Origin: JANXQG01 sp963775975
GTDB lineage: Bacteria > Planctomycetota > Planctomycetia > Pirellulales > Thermoguttaceae
NCBI GenBank assembly: GCA_963775975.1
Contig: CAVZKX010000002.1
Span: forward strand, 1,178,001 to 1,242,000
Direction: 5' to 3'
Length of the DNA: 64,000 bases
This document shows, in pieces, positions 1 through 9,210 of this stretch. The stretch's first letter is position 1; the number at the start of each line of letters is the position of its first letter. A model generated the notes under the pieces. That model was not told the DNA's origin. It ran no database searches and was given only the letters and a program-made list of their open reading frames with translations. Made by a program: the position numbers and the translations under genes.

Positions 1-546
1 GCTCGATATCACCTGCGGCAGGCGCTGAAGTTCCTCGATGGCAAAGCCTTGCACGATGCGTTCCGGGCAGTAGGCGACTCCGGCCTGCTTGCCATGCTTG
101 CGCAGAAACTTGTGCAGCCATTCGGTCGTGCCCGGATAGACCGTGGAGCGCAGCACCAGAATGTGATCGTCGCTGAGGAAAGGAAGATTGCTCTCCACCC
201 AGCGGCGGAAACAGCCGAAGTCCGGATTGAGGAACTCGTCAACGGGCGTGCCGATGGCGATGATCGCGGTTTTCGTATCGCGAATGCGGCAGATTTCCGG
301 CGTCATGGCCAGCCGGCCGGCGGCCAACATGCGGCTGAGCAGCGGCTCCGCGCCGCGCTCCATGAACGGAATCTTGCCCGCGGCGATCTGGTCCAACGCC
401 TTTTCATTGGGATCGATGATCAGGACGTTCATGCCGCGGTCGGCCAGAACAATCGCCAGCGGCAGGCCGACGTGTCCTGCTCCGCCGACAACGCCGACGC
501 GCGGGAGCGATTCGTCCGCGAATTTTAGAGTTTTGTAGCTTGCCAT
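1..546 (-). CDS. UDP-N-acetylmannosamine dehydrogenase-like (nucleotide-sugar 6-dehydrogenase), C-terminus cut by window edge
   Basis: Translation of the minus strand from an ATG at 546 stays open to base 1 (182 codons), so only the N-terminal NAD-binding half is here. The protein has a GVVGGAGHVGLPLA nucleotide-binding loop close to the start, an IGTPVDEF segment, an LRSTVYPGTT segment and a YCPERIVQG motif. These are typical of the WecC/TviB/WbpA group that oxidises UDP-HexNAc or UDP-hexose at C6 to a uronic acid using NAD. The catalytic Cys lies in the missing half. The Nudix gene ends 42 bases upstream on the same strand. Family is secure; the exact substrate is not. Confidence 0.85.
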   Translation of the reverse strand, partial: MASYKTLKFADESLPRVGVVGGAGHVGLPLAIVLADRGMNVLIIDPNEKALDQIAAGKIPFMERGAEPLLSRMLAAGRLAMTPEICRIRDTKTAIIAIGTPVDEFLNPDFGCFRRWVESNLPFLSDDHILVLRSTVYPGTTEWLHKFLRKHGKQAGVAYCPERIVQGFAIEELQRLPQVISS

Positions 547-588
547 TCCCTTCCCCTAAATCAAATCATTGTGCAAAAAAAGCGAGCG

Positions 589-1119
589 TCAGTGGATGCG
601 GATTTTTCCACGCAGCGAAGCCAGAAACAGTGCAGCCAGGTGCAAACTGTGGCTCAGTCGCCCTTCTAAAATCCAATTTACCACATCAGTCAAAGGACAA
701 TAAACCAGCTCGACGCCTGCCTCGGCTCGGTGGCCGGCTTCCGGGCGAGCGAGGTTTTCGGCGTAAAAGCAGTATAATCGGTTGCAAAGCCGCCCGGTGT
801 CGGGAATCAGGCAACCCAATTCCTCCAGTTGGCCGGCTTCGTAGCCGGTCTCTTCCAGAAGCTCGCGGCGGGCGCAGGCTTCGGGCTTTTCGTTCGGCTC
901 GACGCATCCCGCCGGAAGTTCCAGTGTAAATGTCTCAACGGCCGGGCGAAATTGCCGAACGAGAAGCAATTGGTCGTCCACGGTCAAGGCCACGATGCTC
1001 ACATAGTCCGCCAAATCGACCGCATAATAAGGCGGGCTATCATCCTGGCCGGGAAGCGTCTTGGCCACAAAATCGCAGAAGGGTGTGTGAATGAGAACCT
1101 CACGCTTGAGAATACTCAT
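589..1119 (-). CDS. Nudix hydrolase, ADP-ribose pyrophosphatase type
   Basis: The 176-residue protein carries a complete Nudix box, G-x5-E-x7-REUxEExGU, read as GCVEPNE...RELLEETGY. The context around the box (ELPAGCVEPNE and the following IPDTGRLCNRLYCF) resembles ADP-ribose/ADP-sugar pyrophosphatases. The open frame extends upstream to 1272, but I chose the ATG at 1119 because it is preceded by a strong GGAGG five bases away and the extra N-terminus has no family resemblance. Next to nucleotide-sugar genes it may clean up NDP-sugars, but that is inference. Confidence 0.85.
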   Translation of the reverse strand: MSILKREVLIHTPFCDFVAKTLPGQDDSPPYYAVDLADYVSIVALTVDDQLLLVRQFRPAVETFTLELPAGCVEPNEKPEACARRELLEETGYEAGQLEELGCLIPDTGRLCNRLYCFYAENLARPEAGHRAEAGVELVYCPLTDVVNWILEGRLSHSLHLAALFLASLRGKIRIH

Positions 1120-1324
1120 TAACCCTCCGGAGACGTACTCCACCAAAGACGAACTTTGTCGATTATCCCTACGATAACATGACCGGCGGCGACTGTCAAT
1201 TTGTTCGAATATCCACACGTATCCACATCGCCGCGGAGTCGTGCTAAACTGGAATTCCGATCCGCGCGGCACGTATTTGGACGTTGTTTAACCGCCGCGC
1301 GGCATTCATCAATCAGCGGCATCA

Positions 1325-3138
1325 ATGGAGCGCCATGGCTTCACGGAAACCTATAACGACCGCTGCCGGAACAAAATCAAGTTCGATCCCGACCGGCGCA
1401 ACCGCCGTCGCGGCGAGCACAAATGGATTTGCCGTTACAATCCTGCCTGCGCGGATTGGGCGTGGTGGATACTAATGCTTGTGCCGGTCGTCATCGGTTT
1501 TCTCTATGTGCGTTCCTATGGCGTCAACGTCATGTGGGAGGACCAGGGCGACGGCATGTTGCCGCTTTTTCAAAAGTGGTTTGAAGGTCATTTGAGCCTT
1601 GCTGATTTCTGGCATCAACATAACGAACATCGCCATTTTATTCCGCGCCTGATCATGTTCGGACTAGGATTGCTGACGCGCTGGAATACCGTGGCTGAAA
1701 TGTACCTCGACGAGGTGTTTCTCGCGCTGTGCCTCGCCGTGCATGTATTTGCGATGCGACGCACGCTCCCGCTGCGTAATTACAAATGGCTGCTCTTGCC
1801 GATTCCCTGGGTAGTGTTCACACTGCGCCAGTACCAGAACTTGTTGGTCGGCTTTCAAATGAGCTTTGTGCTGGTTATTCTTCTCATTTGCTTGACGTTC
1901 TATGCGCTGGCGACGATGGAAGCGTCGGCGCGAAGCGGCGCCAGATTCGCCGCGGCGATTGTCTTCGCCACGCTTTCTGCGTACACTGCCGCACAGGGTC
2001 TTTTGGTCTGGTGGGTGGGCGTGATTCCGCTCGTGCTGCAAAAACGGCCGGCAAAGGAGAAAATAGTCCTGACGATCGCCTGGCTGGGCATCGGAGTCAT
2101 CGAGTGGGTTATCTATTTCGTCGGATGGAGCAGGCCAGAGAAGCACCCGCCGTATATTTTTTCTGGCGAATACTTTGCCACGCTTTTGGGAGCGTCACTC
2201 TATCCCATGAACTTGGAACTCAGCGCTCCAACGATCTGGCTGGCGCTGGTGGCGGGCGTGATGATAATTCTCTGCCTGCTCGCCGCAGCCGGTGTATTGG
2301 CTATGGGTCGCAACTGGAGCGATTATTCCTATTGGATCGCGATCATCGCGTTTTCCGGCTTGACCGCGATACAAATCACATTCGCTCGATCCGCGTTTGG
2401 ACCGATGCAGGCGATGTCGTCGCGTTATGCCACAGCGTCGTGTCTGGCGCTCTTGGGTGCGTTTGGCATCTTGACGGGCAAGCTTGCTGAAAAGGCCTGG
2501 CCTCCATTGACGGCATGTTGGGGATACTTGCTTTGCCTGATCAGTTTCGGCACAGCTCTGGCCTTAGTCGAAGGGTATCTTATCGGACCCCAATTGCGTG
2601 ACGAAATGAACTACCAGGCGTATGTCTTTGCAACCGCCGATACCCAGCCCGATGAAGTCGTGCAACGAGCTGCCGGACCGAGGGCGCCCGAGGTGCGAGA
2701 AGGTCTGAAGTTTCTCCAAAAGAGCCACCTGAATGTTTTCAGTTCACCAGAGTTGACGGAGCGATATGCACTTCCGTCCGCCGAAACGCCAGTACTGCAA
2801 ACCGCGGCCAAGTTCGATCTCAATCAATTCGGCGCTAGTAGGGGTTCGAGCGTATTTAACGCAGTCGGCTGGGCCGTCGATCCGACGGGCACGGATACCG
2901 TCGGCGGCGTATTCTTGGACATCGATGGCCAGATGTACCCCACGTTCTACGGCGTGGCCCGTGACGATATTGCCGCCGGGTTGAAGAATGATAACGTGCG
3001 CCATGCGGGTTCAAGCGAGCATTCTCGGTGAACCAGTTTGGCCCGGGCCGCCATCGCCTCGTCCTGAAAGCGCTGACCAAGGACGGGAAGGCCTTCTACA
3101 GCTTCTCCGCGCCCTTCGAATTCTCCACGGGCGGATAG
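1325..3138 (+). CDS. Polytopic membrane protein, function unknown; one-base frameshift near the 3' end
   Basis: About 604 residues if one base is restored. A basic N-terminus is followed by roughly ten hydrophobic segments, the first at about residues 46-62. After the membrane region is a soluble C-terminal domain with a GWAVDPTG start, similar in style to domains found at the end of cell-surface sugar-modifying membrane proteins. The reading frame stops at 3031. One extra G in the GG at 3008-3009 joins it to ...AGFKRAFSVNQFGPGRHRLV, ending at TAG 3136-3138. A decayed copy of this C-terminus lies at 6031-6095. I do not recognise the family. A role in surface polysaccharide or lipid modification is inferred from its place only. 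Confidence 0.65.
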
Positions 3139-3230
3139 AAACCCGCTGAGCAAATTCTCAACGCTCTCGCCATGCCAGGTCAGTCGCCGCGAATATCCGT
3201 GAGCTCAAGATAATTTTGTTCGCTACGGTC
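3076..3230. repeat. Copy A of a diverged direct duplication (partner 6031-6185)
   Basis: Bases 3081-3180 align without gaps to 6036-6135 (constant offset 2955), with 75 of 100 positions identical by hand count. The similarity continues to about 3230. The unit covers the 3' end of the membrane protein gene plus the 3' end of a convergent beta-helix protein gene. The two copies flank the GT2/epimerase/gmd cassette. Confidence 0.75.
3158..3230 (-). pseudogene. Relic of the C-terminus of a beta-helix (pectate-lyase-like) gene
   Basis: Read on the minus strand, this piece ends in D-L-A-W-R-E-R-stop and contains a stretch beginning KIIL. It aligns position by position with the end of the intact gene at 6113-7432 (PDKFIL... 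DLSWREP-stop). Nothing of the rest of that gene remains here. It is the remnant of a second copy. Confidence 0.6.
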
Positions 3231-3257
3231 GAGGATCGCACGGGCCGCCGGTTGCCG

Positions 3258-4025
3258 TCAAGTGCGGCTGATGCGTGTGACCTGTTCCGCAGGGGTTTCC
3301 GCCGGCACCAGAAACTGCGAGGGGCGGAATGTCTTGGCGAGGAAAAGATGCATCACTCGGACTGCGCTTTTCGCGGCCTCCCGCCAATCCATTTTCGAAC
3401 GGCCATGCTTCCGCGAAGGCAATACGATTGGCACCTCGTGAATCGAAAACTTGTTGCAACTCAGCGAGAAAAGGCTCTCGAAAAAAAACGCGTAGCTCCG
3501 CGACTTGACCGCGAGAAAGACATTTCGCGGCACCTTTTCGAGATTGTAAACCCGGAAAGCGCCGGTCGCGTCATACGGCATGCCGAGCAAGCGGCGCGTG
3601 AGGAAGTTCCCGAAGCTCGTCAGAAACCGGCGCAGCGCGTTCCAGCCGGGCAGGCTGTCCGGCTTGAGCCAGCGCGAGGCCACGACGACATCGTACTTGT
3701 CCGACCACTCCAACAGGCGCGGAATATCGGCCGGCTGGTGCGTGAAATCGCAATCCATCGTCACGAGCCGCTCGTATCCGTGATCGAAAGCCCAGTTGAT
3801 CCCGTCAACGTGCGCACTTCCAATTCCCAGCTTGCCCGTGCGATGGATCACGTGCAGCCGAGGGTCTTTGCTCGCCAGATCGTCGAGGACCGGCCCCGTG
3901 CCGTCGGGCGAGTTGTCGTCGAGAAAAGTTATGTCCGCATCTAGCCCCAAGGCGATGATCTGATTGTACAGCAGCGGCGCATTGTCGCACTCGTTGTACG
4001 TGGGTACAAAGATCAGCGTCTTCAG
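3258..4025 (-). CDS. Family 2 glycosyltransferase, polyprenyl-phosphate mannosyltransferase (DPM1) type
   Basis: A 255-residue GT-A enzyme that would transfer a hexose from an NDP- or GDP-sugar to a lipid phosphate carrier. Visible landmarks are IFVPTYNE at the N-terminus, the LDDNSPDGTG nucleotide-binding segment, the metal-binding MDCDFTH (DxD) and the VVASRW loop, in the order seen in dolichol-phosphate mannose synthases. It lacks C-terminal membrane segments. No ATG, GTG or TTG lies in frame between the overlapping upstream gene and the conserved start. The likely initiator is a CTG at 4025 that overlaps the upstream TGA (CTGA), implying translational coupling. Confidence 0.8.
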   Translation of the reverse strand: MKTLIFVPTYNECDNAPLLYNQIIALGLDADITFLDDNSPDGTGPVLDDLASKDPRLHVIHRTGKLGIGSAHVDGINWAFDHGYERLVTMDCDFTHQPADIPRLLEWSDKYDVVVASRWLKPDSLPGWNALRRFLTSFGNFLTRRLLGMPYDATGAFRVYNLEKVPRNVFLAVKSRSYAFFFESLFSLSCNKFSIHEVPIVLPSRKHGRSKMDWREAAKSAVRVMHLFLAKTFRPSQFLVPAETPAEQVTRISRT

Positions 4026-4973
4026 CGCTCGACATTTTTGCTTTCCTCGGCCTGAACGAGAATCCCGACCAATTCCGCAAACGTGACGGATGGTTTCCAA
4101 CCGGTCGCGGCGGTCAATCGCGCGGGATTGCCGACCAGACATCGGCACTGCCTGGTAATCAGGTTTGGCGCCACTTCCACGTGCGATTTCCAATCGAGTC
4201 CGACGAGATCAAAGGCCGCTTCGACAAACTGCCTTACGGTGTGCGGCTCGCCCGTGGCGATCACAAAGTCGTCCGGCTGGTCCAATTCCAATATGCGGGT
4301 CATCGCGTCCAAGTAATCGGGCGCGTATCCCCAATCGGACACCGCATCGAGATCGCCGAGTACGATTTTCGATTGCAAGCCGCGTTTGATGGCAACCGCG
4401 CCGCGAACGATCTTCTGCGGCACGAAAGTCGGCCCGCGCAGCGGCGACTCGTGATTATAAAGTATTCCAGAGGCGGCGAACAGCGCGTGGGCGCAGCGAT
4501 AATATGCCACGCAGCGTTGGCCGGCCGCCTTGCTGATTCCATAAACGCAGTCGGGGTTGACCGGAGTCGTTTCATCCTGCGGAAAGCTTGGCGGCACTCC
4601 GAAGATGCGCACCGTCGAGGCATAAAACAGCCGCGTCTGGGGCGAACGTAGTCGAATCGCGTCGAAAAAATTCAACAAGCCGGTCACTTGCACCGCAAAA
4701 CTCTTCTCGAACAACTCGCGCGTTTCCTCGAGCTTTTGTTCGGCCGAATGATGGAACGCCGCCAAATAGTAAACCTTGTCGGGACGAACCGTCGATATCA
4801 ATCCATCGAACGTCGCCCGGTTGGAGAATGTCCACTGGCGGGATGTTTCCGCCGTCGCTCGATCGCACATGGCCTTTGGCCACTCCGACGACGAAGTCCC
4901 CGGCGGCGCATAGGCGATCGAAGAGGAGCATTCCGTCCTGTCCATTGCTGCCGACGACAACCGAGCGTTTCAT
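4022..4973 (-). CDS. GDP-mannose 4,6-dehydratase-like SDR epimerase/dehydratase; one-base frameshift
   Basis: About 316 residues once one base is removed. The frame starting at 4973 gives the Rossmann start MKRSVVVGSNGQDGMLLFDRL. The frame continuing to 4022 gives VYYLAAFHHSAEQ, the YGISKAAGQR catalytic Tyr/Lys and the NHESPLRGPTFV segment typical of the GDP-mannose dehydratase group. They join if one C is dropped at 4823-4824, yielding DILNRATFDGL. The gene lies between gmd and the GT2 gene, 24 bases after gmd. It probably acts on the product of Gmd or a parallel NDP-sugar; substrate unknown. Confidence 0.75.
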
Positions 4974-4997
4974 AGTGCCACCTACAAAGCGGGCAAA

Positions 4998-6004
4998 TCA
5001 GAGACGGTGCTGCTGCTTGAGCAGCTCGATATCGGATTCGACCATCATGCGCACCAATTCCTGAAACGATGTGCGAGGCCGCCAGCCCAGAGTCTCGCGC
5101 ACTTTCGCCGCGTTGCCGATCAAGTGATCGACCTCGGTGGGGCGAAAGTAAAGCGGATCGACGACAACGTACTGCTTGTAGTCGAGTCCGACGTGGGTGA
5201 AAGCCGCCTCGCAGAATTCGGCCACGGACCGAGTTTCGCCGGTGGCGATCACATAATCGTCGGGCTTGTCCTGCTGCAACATCTGCCACATGGCCTCGAC
5301 GTAATCGCCGGCGAAACCCCAATCTCGTTTCGCCTCCAGGTTTCCCAAAGCCAGCGCCTTCCGCAGCCCGAGCTTGATCGCGGCCACGCCCAGGCTGATC
5401 TTGCGAGTCACAAAGTTCTCGCCTCGCCGCGGCGATTCGTGGTTGAACAAGATTCCATTGCAGACAAACATCCCGTAGGCCTCGCGATAATTCACCGCAA
5501 GCCAATGGGCATATGCTTTGGCCGCCGCGTAAGGAGACCGCGGATAGAAAGGGGTCGTCTCCGTTTGCGGAATTTCCCGTGCTTTGCCGAACATCTCCGA
5601 GGAGCCGGCTTGATAGATTCTTGGATCGAGGCCGCTCTCTCGGATTCCTTCCAAATTCGCAACGTCCCCAATCCGCCCACATCACCGGTATACTCGGGGA
5701 TCTCGAAACTGATCTTCACGTGGCTTTGGGCGGCCAGGTTGTAGATCTCATCGGGACGAACCGACCGGATCAGCCGATTGACCGACGACGCATCGCACAG
5801 ATCGCCGTAGTGCAACACGAACTTGCCCCACGGAACGCCCGCGGCGCACGACTTGGCATCGGTGATGTGATCAATGCGCCCTCGATTGAGGCTGCTGGAG
5901 CGGCGCGTCAGGCCGTGTACCTCGTAGCCCTTACTGAGCAAAAGCTCCGCGAGATAGGAACCGTCCTGGCCTGTTATTCCCGTAATTAGTGCTGCCTTAG
6001 CCAT
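4998..6004 (-). CDS. gmd: GDP-mannose 4,6-dehydratase; one-base frameshift
   Basis: About 335 residues after restoring one base, the usual Gmd length. It converts GDP-D-mannose to GDP-4-keto-6-deoxymannose, the precursor of fucose, rhamnose or perosamine. The N-terminal frame shows ITGITGQDGSYLAELLL and NLAAQSHVKISFE. The C-terminal frame shows YQAGSSEMFG, SPYAAAKAYAHW (YxxxK), NHESPRRGENFVTRKI and a DWGFAGDYVEAMW segment, all Gmd signatures. The two frames meet at the A-run 5653-5655, where one missing base would restore GTLRILEGIRESGL. No dedicated fucose synthase is clear in the window. Confidence 0.88.
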
Positions 6005-6030
6005 TTGACTTTCTCATGTTTTGCGATCCG

Positions 6031-6095
6031 TTCAAGGACGGCAAGTCGTTTTATAGCTTCTCTGTGCCGCTCGTATTCTCCCCAGGAGGTCAGAA
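6031..6095 (+). pseudogene. Relic of the membrane-protein C-terminus
   Basis: Plus-strand translation reads KDGKSFYSFSVPLVFSPGG, matching KDGKAFYSFSAPFEFSTGG at the end of the gene at 1325-3138. The stop of the parent is replaced (TAG against CAG) and no upstream coding region is left. Confidence 0.6.
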
Positions 6096-6185
6096 CTGCG
6101 CTGCGCGGATGTTCAAGGCTCTCGCCATGACAGGTCGAGCACCGCAAAACCCCCTTCGTTCAAGATAAACTTGTCAGGGGTGGCC
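6031..6185. repeat. Copy B of a diverged direct duplication (partner 3076-3230)
   Basis: Same offset of 2955 bases as copy A. Here the beta-helix gene half is intact and the membrane-protein half is a fragment. The start lies just upstream of gmd, so the two copies bracket the 3258-6004 cassette. Confidence 0.75.
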
Positions 6186-7432
6186 GCGGTCACATCGCGA
6201 AGATCGCGCCCGCTGGATGCGGACCGGACGACAACGGCGCCCCGCGATGTTTGCGACGACCGCTTCAGCAAATCCTCGCCTTGCCGCCGAGTCAGGCCCC
6301 GAAATTCAATCTCGTTCGTCTTGCCGTTATCGATTACGAGAGTCGGGGCGCTGGTGTCGTCGGCCGCTTGCCGTCGAACATCCTCGATGCGCAGTCGCTC
6401 CACTGCCGTCTCGATCAGGATGTACGGACGAGTGTTATTCTCGCTCTTATGTACGTGGAGATTGCGGACGGAAACGTTGCGGATCTTCCCGCCGCCGGGC
6501 GGGAAGCGCCATCGATCCAAGTTCAGGACATTCGTGCGGCAACCGCCGCGGATGCCGTCAATTGCTACGTTCTCGATCGGGTTCTCGCGGCTCAAGAGTC
6601 GGACGAAGGTGTACGCGTTGGCGGCGTCCAGACCCTCGATGCGAATGTTGCGGATCGGCCCGCATTCCATGCCGCGATTGAAATGCCGCCGCACATCGTC
6701 GTCGGCATTGAGCGCGACCATGTCGTCGTTGGTTCCGCCGGGAGACGAAACCGACAAATGGCGAATGATCCCCCGCTCGCAAAAACCGCCGACATGCACG
6801 CCGTCCTGGTTCGGCCGCGCGCGAGCCTGGTCAAAGACGATATCCTCAACGGCAAAATCCGTCACGCGGCCCAGGCGAATGGAAAAGGACTCGGGATTGC
6901 GGACGGTCAGACCGCGAATCGCCAAGTTGCGCACCTTGGAGAAATTCAGGACGACGCCGCCATAGGCGCGCGGCTGATACTCCTTGCCGCGCGGATTGTG
7001 TTCGCTGTTGCCGTCCCAAACGCCGCCTTCGATAACGATATCCGAGTTGCCTTCTTTGGGATCGGCGTTGCAAAGCAGAAAGGAGTCGGAGTCTTTGCCC
7101 GCATGGTCCGCCAAGCGGATGACACTCGCGCTTGAGGCCTTGATCCGCGTCTGCGAATGGATCTTTAAACTCGACGATATTTTATAGTCGCCGGGCGGGA
7201 CGATCACTTGGCGCATTGCGCCGTCGAGGGCCATCTGGAAGGCGGCCGTGTCGTCGGAGACGCCATTTCCCGCGGCGCCCGCGTCCTTGACATTGATCGT
7301 CGACTCAACTCGGACCGCTGCAAGCCGGGGCGGTTCGGGGGCATCGTTGGCACGGATCGGCGATTGGCCGGCCACCAGCAGCGACAAGGCAAGGACCGCG
7401 GGGAACCGCCGATAAAACGAGACCACTCTCAT
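6113..7432 (-). CDS. Exported right-handed beta-helix protein, pectate-lyase-superfamily type
   Basis: 439 residues with an N-terminal signal peptide (basic MRVVSFYRR, hydrophobic core, SPIRA cleavage region). The start of the mature part, INVKDAGAAGNGVSDDTAAFQMALDG, is the classic opening of pectate-lyase-superfamily / GH28 beta-helix proteins. Later comes a repeated run of parallel beta-helix coils (IRNIRIEGLDAANA, ENVAIDGIRG). The ATG at 7432 overlaps the stop of the epimerase gene (ATGA), so it is co-translated with a CDP-sugar gene. That makes a role in trimming or modifying the exported polysaccharide likely but unproven. The longer frame to 7462 is not needed. Confidence 0.75.
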   Translation of the reverse strand: MRVVSFYRRFPAVLALSLLVAGQSPIRANDAPEPPRLAAVRVESTINVKDAGAAGNGVSDDTAAFQMALDGAMRQVIVPPGDYKISSSLKIHSQTRIKASSASVIRLADHAGKDSDSFLLCNADPKEGNSDIVIEGGVWDGNSEHNPRGKEYQPRAYGGVVLNFSKVRNLAIRGLTVRNPESFSIRLGRVTDFAVEDIVFDQARARPNQDGVHVGGFCERGIIRHLSVSSPGGTNDDMVALNADDDVRRHFNRGMECGPIRNIRIEGLDAANAYTFVRLLSRENPIENVAIDGIRGGCRTNVLNLDRWRFPPGGGKIRNVSVRNLHVHKSENNTRPYILIETAVERLRIEDVRRQAADDTSAPTLVIDNGKTNEIEFRGLTRRQGEDLLKRSSQTSRGAVVVRSASSGRDLRDVTAATPDKFILNEGGFAVLDLSWREP

Positions 7433-8463
7433 TCTCTTTGATCCTGCCGCGAGGCTTCCCATTGCAAGGTATCTGCGACGCCCTCCGCGCTTCCGACGCG
7501 CGGCGACCAGTCGAAGATGCGCTTGGCCTTGGCGTTGTCGGCGACAAAGTATTTTTGATCGCTCGCCCGCCAGGGCAGGCGTTGGAATTTCATTTGGATG
7601 TTTAGCTTCTTTTCCAACATATCGAACAGTTCCAGGAGCGAAAGGCTGTTCTCGACTCCTCCGCCGATGTTGAAGGCGAGGCCGGCCGTCTTGTCGGCCT
7701 GTTCGGCGGCGGCAAGGTAGCTTTGCACGGCGTCGGAAACATGGAGCAGGTCACGGACCTGCTTGCCGTCGCCGCAAATGGTGAAGAGCGGCCGGTCGGG
7801 CTGCCGTTGAATCTCCAGCGCCTGGCGACAGAACCAGCCGACCCAGCCTTGGTCGAACGTGGCGTGTTGGCGGCCACCGTAAATCGTCGAGTGCCGAAAG
7901 ACCACGGTTCTGAGGTTGAAGCCTCGGGCATAATCGAGCATATACTGGTCGGCGGCCCCTTTGGAACAGCCATACGGCGTGTGGAATTCCAGTGCAGCCG
8001 ACTCGTCGATGCCGCCGCTGCCGCGCGCCGGCGAGTATCGCGTTGGTCCTTCCTGCAAGTTGAGGTCATCCAAGGCGCCATAGACCTTGTTGCTGGACGA
8101 GTAGACGACGACGGCTTTTGGATTGCCCAGCCGTACTGCCTCGAGGACGTTAATCGTGCCGCCGACGTTGATCTCAAAGTCCTTTCGCGGATTCTGCATG
8201 GAAGTGGTCATGGCCACTTGGCCCGCGACATGAAAGATCACGTCGATGTCCGGCAATTGCACCGCTGCAGCCACCTCGCTTGCGTTGCGCACGTCGCCGT
8301 GGACGAATTCAAAGTCACCCAGAGTGCGGAGCCACTGCAAGTTGCTCGTAGAGCCGAGGCGAGAGAGGTTGTCGAATACCACGACCTTCCGCCCGCGGCC
8401 GATCAGCTCGGCGGCAAGGTTGCTGCCCAGAAAGCCGCAGCCGCCGGTAATCAAAAATGCCAT
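7429..8463 (-). CDS. rfbE: CDP-paratose 2-epimerase (CDP-tyvelose epimerase)
   Basis: 344 residues. It inverts C2 of CDP-paratose to give CDP-tyvelose. It is an SDR enzyme with the NAD loop GGCGFLGSN, followed by VFDNLSRLGSTSNLQWL, FHVAGQVAMTTSMQNPR, SSNKVYGALDD, the catalytic TPYGCSKGAADQY and ATFDQGWVGWF. The AGQVAMTTS and YGCSKGAADQY combinations are distinctive of tyvelose epimerases rather than general UDP-galactose epimerases. It starts 15 bases after the GT2 gene. The other enzymes for its substrate are encoded at 9207-10169 and 12911-16826. Confidence 0.88.
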   Translation of the reverse strand: MAFLITGGCGFLGSNLAAELIGRGRKVVVFDNLSRLGSTSNLQWLRTLGDFEFVHGDVRNASEVAAAVQLPDIDVIFHVAGQVAMTTSMQNPRKDFEINVGGTINVLEAVRLGNPKAVVVYSSSNKVYGALDDLNLQEGPTRYSPARGSGGIDESAALEFHTPYGCSKGAADQYMLDYARGFNLRTVVFRHSTIYGGRQHATFDQGWVGWFCRQALEIQRQPDRPLFTICGDGKQVRDLLHVSDAVQSYLAAAEQADKTAGLAFNIGGGVENSLSLLELFDMLEKKLNIQMKFQRLPWRASDQKYFVADNAKAKRIFDWSPRVGSAEGVADTLQWEASRQDQRE

Positions 8464-8478
8464 AGGAATGTTTCTCGT

Positions 8479-9210
8479 TCAAATGCGGTCCCAGTAGGCC
8501 AAAATCTTGAATCGCAGGAGTCGCGCCAAGGTATAGAGATAGGTAAAAGCGAAAACTATGAGGTTGCGCTTGCTATGTCCTGCTTTCCGCCGCTCGAAGG
8601 TCACGGGCACTTCCACCAATTTGCAGTGCATGTGGCCGAAGCAGAGTTTGATGAGGATTTCTTCCACGATATCGAAATTATTGCATCTAAGGTGCAACGA
8701 TTGCAATTGCTCGCGGCGGTAAAGACGGAAGCTGTTGGAAACATCGCGGCAGGCAAGTCCTAGAATGACGCGGAATACCACGTTCACGACGTGGCTCAGC
8801 CAAATGAGGATCTTGGGGTTTTCGGTCTTGCCGCCGGCAATGTAGCGAGAGCCGATCACGATATCGCATTCCTGCCGGTGTTTCCAGAGTTCCGGGATGT
8901 AGGAAGGATTATGAGAGCCATCGGCGTCCATGATGAGCAGGTAATGCCCGCGCGCGGCGGCAATGCCCGTCCGCACGGCGTCGCCGTAGGTGTTGCCGCC
9001 ACGGCGACGAACGAAGACGACGCTGTGCGCCTTGCAGACTTCTTCGGTCCGGTCCAAGGGTTCTTGGGTGTCAATGATGCAGATTTCATGGCTGGCGGTC
9101 AGCCCAGAAACGATCGCCTTGAGTGTGGGCAAGAGCGAGTCCAGGGCTTCAGCCTCCTTGTAAGCCGGCAGAACCACGGAAAGCTCTATATCAAGGGTGA
9201 GATCGTTCAT
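8479..9210 (-). CDS. Family 2 glycosyltransferase, dolichol-phosphate-sugar synthase type
   Basis: 243 residues. SVVLPAYKEAEAL opens the GT-A fold, MDADGSHNP is the metal-binding DxD, and IVIGSRYIAGG plus SNSFRLYRRE follow in the usual order. C-terminal residues contain a weakly hydrophobic stretch but no obvious membrane pair. The ATG at 9210 overlaps the upstream TGA (ATGA), so the longer frame to 9303 is rejected. It is the second such enzyme in this operon. One may load a lipid carrier for the GT39-like membrane enzyme at 10501-12265. Confidence 0.82.
   Translation of the reverse strand: MNDLTLDIELSVVLPAYKEAEALDSLLPTLKAIVSGLTASHEICIIDTQEPLDRTEEVCKAHSVVFVRRRGGNTYGDAVRTGIAAARGHYLLIMDADGSHNPSYIPELWKHRQECDIVIGSRYIAGGKTENPKILIWLSHVVNVVFRVILGLACRDVSNSFRLYRREQLQSLHLRCNNFDIVEEILIKLCFGHMHCKLVEVPVTFERRKAGHSKRNLIVFAFTYLYTLARLLRFKILAYWDRI

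Noticed and set aside
6113..7432. Calling this gene a proven pectate lyase
   Set aside because: Fold and start motif fit the superfamily, but no catalytic residues could be assigned.
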